Shown one piece after another: positions 1 to 5,892 of a DNA stretch of 8,946 nt; position 1 is the stretch's first letter; every line of letters begins with the position of its first letter. Both the position numbers and the translations under genes were made by a program. This DNA comes from Nitrospinota bacterium (GTDB lineage: Bacteria; Nitrospirota; Thermodesulfovibrionia; Thermodesulfovibrionales; UBA1546). The notes under the pieces were generated by a model. It saw only the letters and a list, made by a program, of their open reading frames with translations, did no database searches and was not told the DNA's origin. The stretch is taken from positions 1 through 8,946 of the forward strand of contig JAHILQ010000039.1 of assembly GCA_018896985.1 (NCBI GenBank), in the 5' to 3' direction.

Positions 1-172
1 TGTTATTGATGTCCCTGAACTCATAGGGTGTATGAGCCAGGGCAAGACAGTAGATGAGGCGCTAACCAATATAAAGGACGCAATTAAAGGGTGGCTGGAA
101 GTAGAGAAAAGGCGTAGAAAGTTCGAAGTTTACGAAGAAAAGGAAGTATTTCTGGGGGAAGTAACTGTTTAG
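1..172 (+). CDS. hicB: HicB-family antitoxin, 3' part only
   Basis: The gene is cut by the window edge; 56 codons and a TAG stop are visible, read from base 2. The segment PELIGCMSQGKTVDEAL followed by NIKDAIKGWLE is the conserved core of the HicB/UPF0150 fold, the partial RNase H-like domain that binds and neutralises the HicA mRNA-cleaving toxin. The tail is charged (EKRRRKFEVYEEKE) and ends in a short beta-like stretch. I see no separate DNA-binding domain at the C-terminus, so any helix-turn-helix or ribbon-helix-helix module is absent. The start and upstream neighbour are not visible. A hicA-like stub begins at the base after the stop, in the hicB-hicA order, which supports the assignment. 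The family call is firm; whether this antitoxin still has a working toxin partner is doubtful. Confidence 0.85.
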   Translation, partial: VIDVPELIGCMSQGKTVDEALTNIKDAIKGWLEVEKRRRKFEVYEEKEVFLGEVTV

Positions 173-235
173 GTGGGCATACTTTCTAATATCTCAGGCA
201 GAGGAGCAGTAAGAGTCTTTCAGAAATTCGGATAA
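173..235 (+). pseudogene. hicA: truncated HicA-like toxin stub
   Basis: A GTG directly abutting the hicB stop opens a 20-codon frame reading VGILSNISGRGAVRVFQKFG and then TAA. This resembles the start of HicA toxins (typically a short leader, then SGKE-x-xKAFEKAGF/Y), which continue into a double-stranded-RNA-binding-like fold with a catalytic histidine in a GSH motif. Here the frame stops where an aromatic residue (Tyr or Trp) is expected. The codons after the stop (RKRGRN) only faintly recall the R-Q-x-G-S-H core before the frame runs into the next gene. The catalytic histidine and the rest of the roughly 60-80 residue protein are missing. A purine-rich GGGGGAAG lies about 13 nt upstream. 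The reading is based on position (immediately downstream of hicB) plus a short similarity, so it is a moderate-confidence call of a dead toxin gene. Confidence 0.55.
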
Positions 236-251
236 AGAAAGAGAGGGCGCA

Positions 252-470
252 ATGAAAATATATTATGACAAAGAGGTTGATGCGGCTTACATAAAGCTGT
301 CAGATATAACCCCTGCAGGCGTTATAGAGATTGCCGAAGGCATTAATGTTGATACCACAGATTCAGGAGAGGTTGTCGGAATTGAGCTATTAGACGCATC
401 AAAAAAATTCCCCCTGAAATCGCTTTTTACTTGTGAATTTGACAGCGAACTCCTGCTTGCTAAGGCATAA
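252..470 (+). CDS. DUF2283 family small protein
   Basis: A 72-residue protein with the DUF2283 pattern: MKIYYDKEVDAAYIKLSD at the N-terminus, then a middle strand in which a glycine-containing turn precedes GEVVGIELLDASK (about residues 38-50). Family members are 60-90 residue all-beta proteins of unproven function. They are often found next to small toxin-like genes such as DUF4258, so an antitoxin-like role is commonly suspected, but that is inference. GAGAGG at 241-246 with a 5-nt spacer supports this ATG. The gene follows the hicA stub by 16 nt and could share the hicB transcript. No DUF4258-like or other partner is visible on either side, so it appears to be an orphan. Confidence 0.8.
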   Translation: MKIYYDKEVDAAYIKLSDITPAGVIEIAEGINVDTTDSGEVVGIELLDASKKFPLKSLFTCEFDSELLLAKA

Positions 471-482
471 CCCACCCTCCTC

Positions 483-520
483 TATGTAATCCATTACACA
501 ATTAGGAAGAGGATTACATA
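483..520. promoter_or_regulatory. inverted repeat, possible activator-binding (enhancer) site
   Basis: TATGTAATCC at 483-492 is perfectly inverted as GGATTACATA at 511-520 across an 18-nt spacer. The left arm also pairs locally: TGTAAT (485-490) is inverted as ATTACA at 493-498. ATTACA recurs at 513-518, 20 nt or about two helical turns away. The repeat centre is about 97 bp upstream of the start site predicted from the sigma-54 promoter, a usual position for a bacterial enhancer-binding protein such as PilR or NtrC types. No T-tract follows, so it is not an obvious terminator for the upstream gene. The activator identity is unknown. Confidence 0.45.
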
Positions 521-571
521 AAATTCTAACCACTTGAAACTCCAACCCCTTGATTGACAATGATTTTTTTG

Positions 572-587
572 TGGTATGGAAGTTGCA
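572..587 (+). promoter_or_regulatory. candidate sigma-54 (RpoN) promoter
   Basis: TGGTATG-N4-TTGCA matches the sigma-54 consensus TGGCACG-N4-TTGCA. The invariant GG (573-574) and GC (585-586) are separated by exactly 10 nt, and the -12 element is complete. Transcription would start near 598, leaving a leader of about 37 nt before the ATG at 635. AGGAG at 621-625 serves as ribosome binding site. Pilus genes are classically under RpoN with PilS/PilR-type control, so this promoter in front of a minor-pilin operon is sensible. The immediate first gene is, however, the YgiT-like zinc-finger gene. Confidence 0.6.
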
Positions 588-634
588 GAATTTCTTATTA
601 AGTGGTATCGTTTTAACAACAGGAGCGCAGTCAT

Positions 635-838
635 ATGGATAGGTGTTTTTACTGCAAAGGAACATTAGAAAAAAGGACTGTAAATTTTGATTTTAGATGG
701 GGGGATAATCTTGTTCTGCTTGAGAAGGTGCCTGCCCTTGTTTGTCAGCAGTGCGATGAAAAATATTTCTCTAAGGCAGAAATCTCTTGCACCTCGGAGG
801 TGCAAGAGCGCGGCACAAGGTTTAATGAGGAGAGGTGA
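635..838 (+). CDS. YgiT-type zinc-finger protein (orphan MqsA-like antitoxin)
   Basis: A 67-residue protein. CFYC (residues 4-7) and CQQC (37-40) form the two CxxC knuckles of a YgiT-type zinc finger, with the family segment LLEKVPALVCQQCDEKYFS between and after them. In MqsA and in the short YgiT proteins paired with DUF4258 toxins, this domain binds the toxin. Here no toxin gene lies upstream, and there is no helix-turn-helix domain at the C-terminus. The last 20 or so residues do not look like the usual lysine/glutamate-rich helix. They are partly encoded by a perfect palindrome (784-808), which suggests an insertion that rewrote the tail. AGGAG 9 nt upstream supports the start. The gene sits between the putative sigma-54 promoter and pilY1 (3-nt gap), so it would be the first cistron of the pilus operon. 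Confidence 0.75.
   Translation: MDRCFYCKGTLEKRTVNFDFRWGDNLVLLEKVPALVCQQCDEKYFSKAEISCTSEVQERGTRFNEER
784..808. repeat. perfect 11-bp inverted repeat inside the zinc-finger gene
   Basis: CTCTTGCACCT (784-794) and AGGTGCAAGAG (798-808) are perfect inverse complements around a 3-nt CGG loop. The repeat lies in the 3' end of the zinc-finger gene, about 35 nt before the pilY1 start. In mRNA it would form a strong hairpin. No U-tract follows, so it is not a standard terminator. It may be a small REP-like insertion or a processing or attenuation hairpin between the two cistrons. Confidence 0.7.
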
Positions 839-841
839 AAT

Positions 842-3800
842 ATGAGCAATCAGCAACTACAAGATACAAGATACAACCCCCCTCTGTCCCCCCTTAGTAA
901 GGGGGGAAGTAAAAGGGGGTCATCATGCATCATGCATCGTGCATCATGCATCGTGTATCGTGAATCATGTATCCTTTTACTTTTAGCTTTTCTATTCCTG
1001 CCGTCGCTTGCCGGCGCAACAATGCAAAATTACTGCCTTATTCCGCCTTATGTAATGAGGGGCGGGGTTCCGCCGAATTTAGTGATCGCTTATGAAAAGG
1101 GCAGCGCTATAATGAATCGTGCTTATTCAACAACTTACAGTTCTACAACAGAATACTATGGTTTTTTTGATTATAATTCCAATTATACCTACACCTACAA
1201 CTCAGCAGGTAAGCATTTCATAAAAGACGCCTGTACGCCGTCTGCGGCAGCTTCAACTAATTGCTTTACTGGAAACGTCCTTAACTGGGCGCTGATGAGT
1301 TCACTTGACCTTTCAAGGAAGGCGCTTATAGGTTTTGGCAGCACAGCGCCCGGCAAAGGATCAGCCGCCGGTGAACTTTTCACATATACAGGCACCCTCG
1401 ACTCCAAAGGGCAGGGGAATGCCGCAACTGTCAGCGGTGCAGGATATACTTTCTGTCTTTCCGCAGCTAGTGGATCTCTTCCCACAAAGATTAAAATAGG
1501 GTTTGGAGTGGATTGCAGCGCCAGCATTGTCGTAGACGGCGATGTAGTTATGCGCTTTTCAGACGAATACAGACTTGGATTGATCCAGAGAATTGGTGAT
1601 CTTAACAAAGACCTCAGTTTTGATGTGCAAGGGCCCAGATTTGCCGTAAGAAGATGGAACTCAGGAAATGCCATGCAGGCAGATATCATGAGAGATTCAC
1701 CTGTTCTCAACTCTACAGAGCAGGTGGATTACTTTAAAAGTCTCCTTAACGCCACCTCCGTGGCGCCGCCTGATGACCCCCAAGACTCTAAACTCGCCAA
1801 TATGATGATTGAAATAAGCAAGTATTTCAGGGGCGCATCAAGCGCTTACGAGGATAATGATGCTTACTCGCAAACGCCTTACAGTTGGGCACTTGACCCT
1901 CTAAGGGCCTGCAGAAAAAGTTTTGTCCTTTATATTACGACAGGCGTTAATTTTGGCGACGCCACAGTATCTCCTCTCCCACCTGCGTGCAGTTCATTAG
2001 TTTATCCAAATGAGGAGCCGTATATTTCTGCCAGAATTAACAATACCTCAGTAACAGACCCCTTTGCCAGAAATACATGCGCGGCATTTAACACAGATCA
2101 TTATATAACTGATGGCACCCCTCCAAGGCAGAACGTCTCAAGCTTTATTGTTCATACCACTTTTTACGGAGGGGCTGCAACACCAGCTACCAAGGCAAGA
2201 CTTCAATACGCCGCCAATATAAGCGATGGGCTCTATATTGAAGTGAATAAACCGGGAGAACTGCTGGATGCATTAGAAAAGGCTGTTAACGAAATGCTGA
2301 GGCGCGCATCTTCGGGAACTGCAGCGTCAGTACTTGCCTCCGGCGAGGGAAGCGGCGCTAACCTTATTCAGGTTATTTTTTATCCTGAGACCCCGAGGAC
2401 CCCGCTCGGTATGTTTGACAGAAGGGCAAGCTGGCTCGGGAGGCTTACAAACTACTGGTATTATGTTGACCCGTTCTTTGCAAGCAGCACCATACTGGAT
2501 GACAGCGGCACAGAGCCGCCGGATAAGATACTGGATACTTCAAATGACAAGAAAGTAATATTTCGTTTCTCTCATGCGGATGACGCCACTGTGGCAGACC
2601 GCTATAACTTCGGCAGCACAACGCTTATAGATTCAATACGTTTTGAAAGGACCAAGAATCTCTGGGATGCGGGAGTTGAATTGTGGAAGAGAGACCTCTC
2701 TACATCACCAAGAACGATTAAAACTACGACTGGAAGTGGGCTTATTGATTTTTCAACAGGCAACAGGACGGCATTGAAGCTGCTTCTGCAGGCTGCAAGC
2801 GATGATGAAGCAGAGGCGATTATAAGATATGTCCGCGGTGAAGACAATCCAACAGTTCCAATAGTTGGGGGTACGACATATTCTTACAGAACGAGGACTG
2901 TAGCTGTTGATTTGAACGGAGATGGCGACACATCGGATGCAGGAGAGGGCGCAAAGGTCTGGAAGCTTGGCGATATTCTGAATTCAACTCCGAGGATCGT
3001 TTCATGGATACCATTGAACACCTATGACCAGGTTTACAGCGATACAACATACAAGTCTTATATAGATTCTGCAGGCTATAAAAACAGGGGTCTGGTCTTT
3101 GTTGGCGGAAATGACGGCATGCTCCATGCAGTTAAACTTGGAACATTGGAGCTTGTTAATGACCCTGCTACTCCAAATATAAAGGCAAGGCTGACCGGCA
3201 GCGACCTCGGTAAAGAGATGTGGGCATTTATCCCCAAGAATGCGCTACCTTACCTAAAATATCTTACGGAGATAGATTATTGTCATACTTACACAGTTGA
3301 CCTGACGCCTTATATCTTTGATGCGAGTATAAATAAGCCTGCTGCATGTGGAGCAGGAACAGATTACTGGAACTGCACAAAGACGGTTGAAAGCTGGCGG
3401 ACAGTCCTTATCGGCGGGATGAGATACGGCGGGGCATGCAGGAATTCCACAACTACATGTACCGATGTAAGCGGCGACGGCGCAAAAGACTGTGTCAACA
3501 CGCCTGTTGCAAACAATGGTTATTCTTCCTACTTTGCCCTTGATATCACTGACCAGAATAACCCCATACTTCTATGGGAGTTTTCAAATGAACAACTCGG
3601 TTTTACAACCACAGGTCCTGCGGTTGTAAAGATAAATGCAAGGAATGTGAGCGGGGGTGTGAGCACACATGATACCACCAAGAACGGCAGGTGGTTTGTT
3701 GTGTTAGGATCTGGGCCGACAGGACCAAATACAGGTTCTCCGGATTATCAGTTTATGGGCCGTTCTGACCAGAACCTGAGGCTTTTTGTGCTTGATCTAA

Positions 3801-4873
3801 AAACAGGACAGCTTGCAACGACAAATCCCATTGATACAGGAATCCAGTTTGCCTTTGCAGGTTCAATGCTCAACGCTAATATTGACACAGACATTGATTA
3901 TCAGGATGATGTGGTTTATATCCCTTATGTAAAGAGGGAAGGCACAAGCCCAAACTTTACATGGACAAACGGTGGCGTTGGAAGGCTTGTTACAAAGGAA
4001 GACCTTAACGGGAATGATATTAGCGCTACAGGGAATACAGCCCTTAATCCTGCAAACTGGGCATGGAGTGTTGTGATGGACAATATCGGCCCTGTAACAT
4101 CGGCTGTTGCAAATCTGATTAATAAAAGCAGGGGAGAGCTATGGCTGTATTTTGGCTCAGGAAGGTATTATTTTGAGCAGGGAGTGAATACGGATGACGC
4201 AACAGGACAAAGGCAGATATTCGGGATAAAAGAGCCGTGTTATTCTACTTCGGGTTTTAATTCTGCCTGTACTACCACAAGAAGTTTCTGCGCTACCCCC
4301 ACAACCTCTAATCCATGCGGTGATGTAAGAAATGTTACTGATATTGCAAATGTTCCGTCTGACCCTACCGCAGCAGGTTATCATGGCTGGTATATCAATC
4401 TCGACCCTGCAGTCAGCACAGCGAGCCCTAATACATATACGAATTGTGATGGAGTAGGTACAACGACCTGTGCGGCAGGCAAATATGGTTATTGCGAAGG
4501 CAATCCTGCAACAGTAGTATGCAGGGACTACAGAGCTGAAAGGGTTATAACCGACCCATTGACCACAACAACAGGCCTTGTTTTCTTCACAGCATACAAG
4601 CCTTATTTTGATATATGCGCCTATGGAGGCAAGAGCTTTATATGGGCAACAAAGTATGATACAGGCGGCTCAGCAGGCTCTTTATTAAAAGGAAAGGCGG
4701 TGATACAGACAGGCACAGGAGCGATTGAACAGGTTGACCTTTCAACGGCTTTTACGCTTGCAGGAGGTAGAAAGTCTGGAGCGCTTGAGGGCGTTCCGCC
4801 GACAGCGCAGGGGTTATCCATTATGTCAACCCCGCCGCCGGTGAAAAGGGTGATACATGTGAGGGAAAGGTAG
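842..4873 (+). CDS. pilY1: PilY1-type type IV pilus tip/adhesin protein
   Basis: PilY1 is the large pilus-associated protein needed for pilus assembly, adhesion and surface sensing; it rides on the minor-pilin tip complex. This 1343-residue copy has an N-terminal signal whose hydrophobic core (ILLLLAFLFLPSLAGA, 44-59) ends in a plausible signal-peptidase site. It is preceded by an unusual 43-residue n-region encoded by repeats. The mature start NYCLIPPYV and VPPNLVIAYEKGSAIMN (76-92) matches the PilY1 von Willebrand A-like region but with a degenerate MIDAS. The C-terminal PilC beta-propeller domain is clear: WKLGDILNSTP (707-717), VGGNDGMLHAV (754-764), YFALDITDQNNPILLWEF, and a DxDxD calcium-type loop (D1015, D1017, D1019, D1022). 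A second Asp-rich loop starts at D690. GGAGAGG precedes the ATG. An in-frame ATG at 932 behind a G-rich tract would give a normal-length 29-residue signal peptide and is a real alternative start. Confidence 0.95.
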   Translation: MSNQQLQDTRYNPPLSPLSKGGSKRGSSCIMHRASCIVYRESCILLLLAFLFLPSLAGATMQNYCLIPPYVMRGGVPPNLVIAYEKGSAIMNRAYSTTYSSTTEYYGFFDYNSNYTYTYNSAGKHFIKDACTPSAAASTNCFTGNVLNWALMSSLDLSRKALIGFGSTAPGKGSAAGELFTYTGTLDSKGQGNAATVSGAGYTFCLSAASGSLPTKIKIGFGVDCSASIVVDGDVVMRFSDEYRLGLIQRIGDLNKDLSFDVQGPRFAVRRWNSGNAMQADIMRDSPVLNSTEQVDYFKSLLNATSVAPPDDPQDSKLANMMIEISKYFRGASSAYEDNDAYSQTPYSWALDPLRACRKSFVLYITTGVNFGDATVSPLPPACSSLVYPNEEPYISARINNTSVTDPFARNTCAAFNTDHYITDGTPPRQNVSSFIVHTTFYGGAATPATKARLQYAANISDGLYIEVNKPGELLDALEKAVNEMLRRASSGTAASVLASGEGSGANLIQVIFYPETPRTPLGMFDRRASWLGRLTNYWYYVDPFFASSTILDDSGTEPPDKILDTSNDKKVIFRFSHADDATVADRYNFGSTTLIDSIRFERTKNLWDAGVELWKRDLSTSPRTIKTTTGSGLIDFSTGNRTALKLLLQAASDDEAEAIIRYVRGEDNPTVPIVGGTTYSYRTRTVAVDLNGDGDTSDAGEGAKVWKLGDILNSTPRIVSWIPLNTYDQVYSDTTYKSYIDSAGYKNRGLVFVGGNDGMLHAVKLGTLELVNDPATPNIKARLTGSDLGKEMWAFIPKNALPYLKYLTEIDYCHTYTVDLTPYIFDASINKPAACGAGTDYWNCTKTVESWRTVLIGGMRYGGACRNSTTTCTDVSGDGAKDCVNTPVANNGYSSYFALDITDQNNPILLWEFSNEQLGFTTTGPAVVKINARNVSGGVSTHDTTKNGRWFVVLGSGPTGPNTGSPDYQFMGRSDQNLRLFVLDLKTGQLATTNPIDTGIQFAFAGSMLNANIDTDIDYQDDVVYIPYVKREGTSPNFTWTNGGVGRLVTKEDLNGNDISATGNTALNPANWAWSVVMDNIGPVTSAVANLINKSRGELWLYFGSGRYYFEQGVNTDDATGQRQIFGIKEPCYSTSGFNSACTTTRSFCATPTTSNPCGDVRNVTDIANVPSDPTAAGYHGWYINLDPAVSTASPNTYTNCDGVGTTTCAAGKYGYCEGNPATVVCRDYRAERVITDPLTTTTGLVFFTAYKPYFDICAYGGKSFIWATKYDTGGSAGSLLKGKAVIQTGTGAIEQVDLSTAFTLAGGRKSGALEGVPPTAQGLSIMSTPPPVKRVIHVRER
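856..876 (+). repeat. 7-nt tandem repeat (GATACAA type) in the pilY1 leader
   Basis: Three consecutive heptamers, ACTACAA, GATACAA and GATACAA, lie just after the pilY1 start codon and encode part of LQDTRYN. The unit has no stop codon in any frame of this strand. The same unit type, as GGATACA, forms a longer array in the pilX leader. Confidence 0.75.
877..919. repeat. C6/G6 double-hairpin element in the pilY1 leader
   Basis: The inner palindrome is CCCCCCTTA (888-896), one base, then TAAGGGGGG (898-906). It is flanked by an outer C6 (877-882) and G5 (915-919) that can pair with each other. It encodes the peptide NPPLSPLSKGGSKRG. A related element lies in the pilV leader. From memory, peptides of the PLSKGG/PFIKGG kind mark a widespread family of short palindromic repeats in several bacterial phyla. 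The homopolymer runs are also potential slippage sites. Confidence 0.8.
921..976 (+). repeat. 7-nt tandem repeat (CATCRTG) in the pilY1 signal-peptide region
   Basis: Eight consecutive heptamers run without interruption: CATCATG twice, CATCGTG, CATCATG, CATCGTG, TATCGTG, AATCATG, and a decayed TATCCTT that leads into the hydrophobic core. Three units equal seven codons, so the peptide itself repeats every seven residues as SCIMHRA, SCIVYRE, SCILLLL. Pure CATCATG or CATCGTG is open in all three frames on this strand. A change of one or two units would shift the frame of the rest of pilY1. Confidence 0.9.
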
Positions 4874-4886
4874 CTGAGGGCTGCTG

Positions 4887-5420
4887 ATGGCTAATACGAG
4901 AGGCATAACATTGGTTGAGCTTATAATCGTCATCTCAATCATCGGCATTCTTGTACTTGCCCTTGGGTTTTCATTTCAGGGATGGGTTGGAGGCTATAGG
5001 GTTGAGGTTCAGACAAAAGAGATGTATGCTGATTTAATGAGTGCGAGGGCGCGGGCAATGCAGAGAAACAGGGCGCATTTTGTGACCCTGACTATAACAT
5101 CATACACGGTCTATGACGACACGAATCCTGCTCCGGATGGAAATGGGACCCTTGAGACAGCAGGCGCCCCTGATACACAGCTTTTACTGAAACCACTTGA
5201 TACGCGTTATCCTGTTACATGGAGTGGTATTGCAGATACAGAGATAGAATTTACAGCCAGGGGACTTTCGAATGACAGTAAAACCATCTGCAGCAACACA
5301 GATGCTGACGCAGATTACAACTGCATCGAAATATCAGCTACAAGGATAAATCTTGGGAGATTAACCACGCTGATTACAAATGGAGGGGCATGTAATGGCA
5401 CAAACTGCGTTGCTAAATAA
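4887..5420 (+). CDS. fimT: FimT/GspH-family minor pseudopilin
   Basis: A 177-residue prepilin with a short normal leader, MANTRG, cut by prepilin peptidase after Gly6. It is followed by ITLVELIIVISIIGILVLAL with the conserved Glu at mature position 5; position 1 is Ile rather than the commoner Phe. The long N-terminal helix continues into a GspH/FimT-like region (LMSARARAMQRNRAHFVTL), then a beta-rich C-terminal domain with four cysteines, including a C-x4-C pair at the very end (169, 174). Proteins of this group (FimT/FimU, GspH) form part of the pilus-initiating tip complex. GAGGG at 4876-4880 supports the start. It lies 13 nt after pilY1 and overlaps pilV by 26 nt. It is the only pilin gene here whose leader carries no repeat, so it serves as an internal comparison. 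Whether it is FimT or FimU cannot be decided by eye. Confidence 0.88.
   Translation: MANTRGITLVELIIVISIIGILVLALGFSFQGWVGGYRVEVQTKEMYADLMSARARAMQRNRAHFVTLTITSYTVYDDTNPAPDGNGTLETAGAPDTQLLLKPLDTRYPVTWSGIADTEIEFTARGLSNDSKTICSNTDADADYNCIEISATRINLGRLTTLITNGGACNGTNCVAK
5382..5388 (+). promoter_or_regulatory. ribosome binding site that fixes the pilV start
   Basis: GGAGGGG lies 6 nt before the ATG at 5395, inside the end of fimT. It favours that ATG over the in-frame ATG at 5380, which the same purine tract would overlap. Confidence 0.75.
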
Positions 5421-5892
5421 AATATTTAAATCCCCCCTTCCCCCCTTTATCAAAGGGGGGTTATGGGGGGTTACTGGCTTTACCCTTGTTGAGGTCTTAA
5501 TCTCACTTGTTGTGCTTCTTCTGGTCTCCCTTGCCCTGATGCAGACAGCATTAGTATCAATTGATGCTAACATGATAAATGTCCTGAGGGATGAGGCAGT
5601 GGGCATTGCAGAGATGAGGATGAATGCGGCGAGAAATACGGCGTTTGTCAGCCTTGCCTCTGATTCTACTTCGCTCCCCGCAGGCGTTGACTGCCCTGCT
5701 GCCTTTACTGATGGCTCTGGCAATGGACAACGGATTCAGAGGAATATAAGGAATGTATCCAATAAGGATTTCTGCACGAGACTGGCTGTAACCGGAAGCG
5801 GTGATACGAGGCAGATAAATGTTGAGGTGAAATGGAACTGGAAGGAAAACCCGTATACCCACAGGATAATGTCAATCGTGAGGAGACAATGA
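5395..5892 (+). CDS. pilV: PilV-like minor pilin
   Basis: A 165-residue prepilin. The processing site is VTG before FTLVEVLISLVVLLLVSLAL, with Glu at mature position 5, so cleavage is after Gly28. A type IVa leader is usually far shorter. The extra length (KSPLPPFIKGGLWG, 12-25) is encoded by a C/G hairpin element. The mature part has the PilV look: a helix running into DANMINVLRDEAVGIAEMRMNAAR, two cysteines (100 and 127) that could pair, and a final strand VEVKWNWKENPYTHRIMSIVRRQ. PilV is a minor pilin of the tip complex that helps prime assembly and display PilY1. The start at 5395 is chosen for its strong GGAGGGG. The gene overlaps fimT by 26 nt and its TGA overlaps the pilW ATG, indicating translational coupling. 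The assignment rests on domain style and gene order. Confidence 0.88.
   Translation: MAQTALLNKIFKSPLPPFIKGGLWGVTGFTLVEVLISLVVLLLVSLALMQTALVSIDANMINVLRDEAVGIAEMRMNAARNTAFVSLASDSTSLPAGVDCPAAFTDGSGNGQRIQRNIRNVSNKDFCTRLAVTGSGDTRQINVEVKWNWKENPYTHRIMSIVRRQ
5432..5470. repeat. C6/G6 double-hairpin element in the pilV leader
   Basis: The inner palindrome is CCCCCCTTT (5440-5448), loop ATC, AAAGGGGGG (5452-5460). Outer C6 (5432-5437) and G6 (5465-5470) tracts can pair around it. The layout is the same as the element in pilY1 (877-919), but the bases between the tracts differ, so the two are related rather than recent identical copies. It sits in frame between the pilV start and its prepilin cleavage site. 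Confidence 0.85.

Noticed and set aside
511..540. Inverted repeat 483-520 as terminator of the DUF2283 gene
   Set aside because: The stem is AT-rich with an 18-nt loop and is followed by AAATTC rather than a T-tract, so a protein-binding site is more likely.
554..580. TTGACA resembling a sigma-70 -35 box
   Set aside because: The hexamer is perfect, but no convincing -10 box lies 16-18 nt downstream (the best is TATGGA at 15 nt). The overlapping sigma-54 match is better.
921..976. CRISPR-like array
   Set aside because: The unit is 7 nt and directly tandem, without spacers; it is a short tandem repeat inside coding sequence.
1195..1710. 171-codon open frame on the minus strand
   Set aside because: It lies wholly inside pilY1, has no recognisable domain or ribosome binding site, and reflects frame openness opposite a well-supported gene.
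1750..1765. 6-bp palindrome CGCCAC-N4-GTGGCG in pilY1
   Set aside because: Too short to separate from chance and only loosely like the 784-808 palindrome.
5361..5723. 120-codon minus-strand frame containing NPPLIKGGRGD
   Set aside because: This is the antisense of fimT and pilV; the peptide comes from the other strand of the C6/G6 palindrome, not from a gene.
5832..5888. Longer pilW start at 5832
   Set aside because: It would add 19 residues lying inside pilV and lacks a good ribosome binding site; the ATG at 5889 overlapping the pilV stop with GAGGAG upstream is better.
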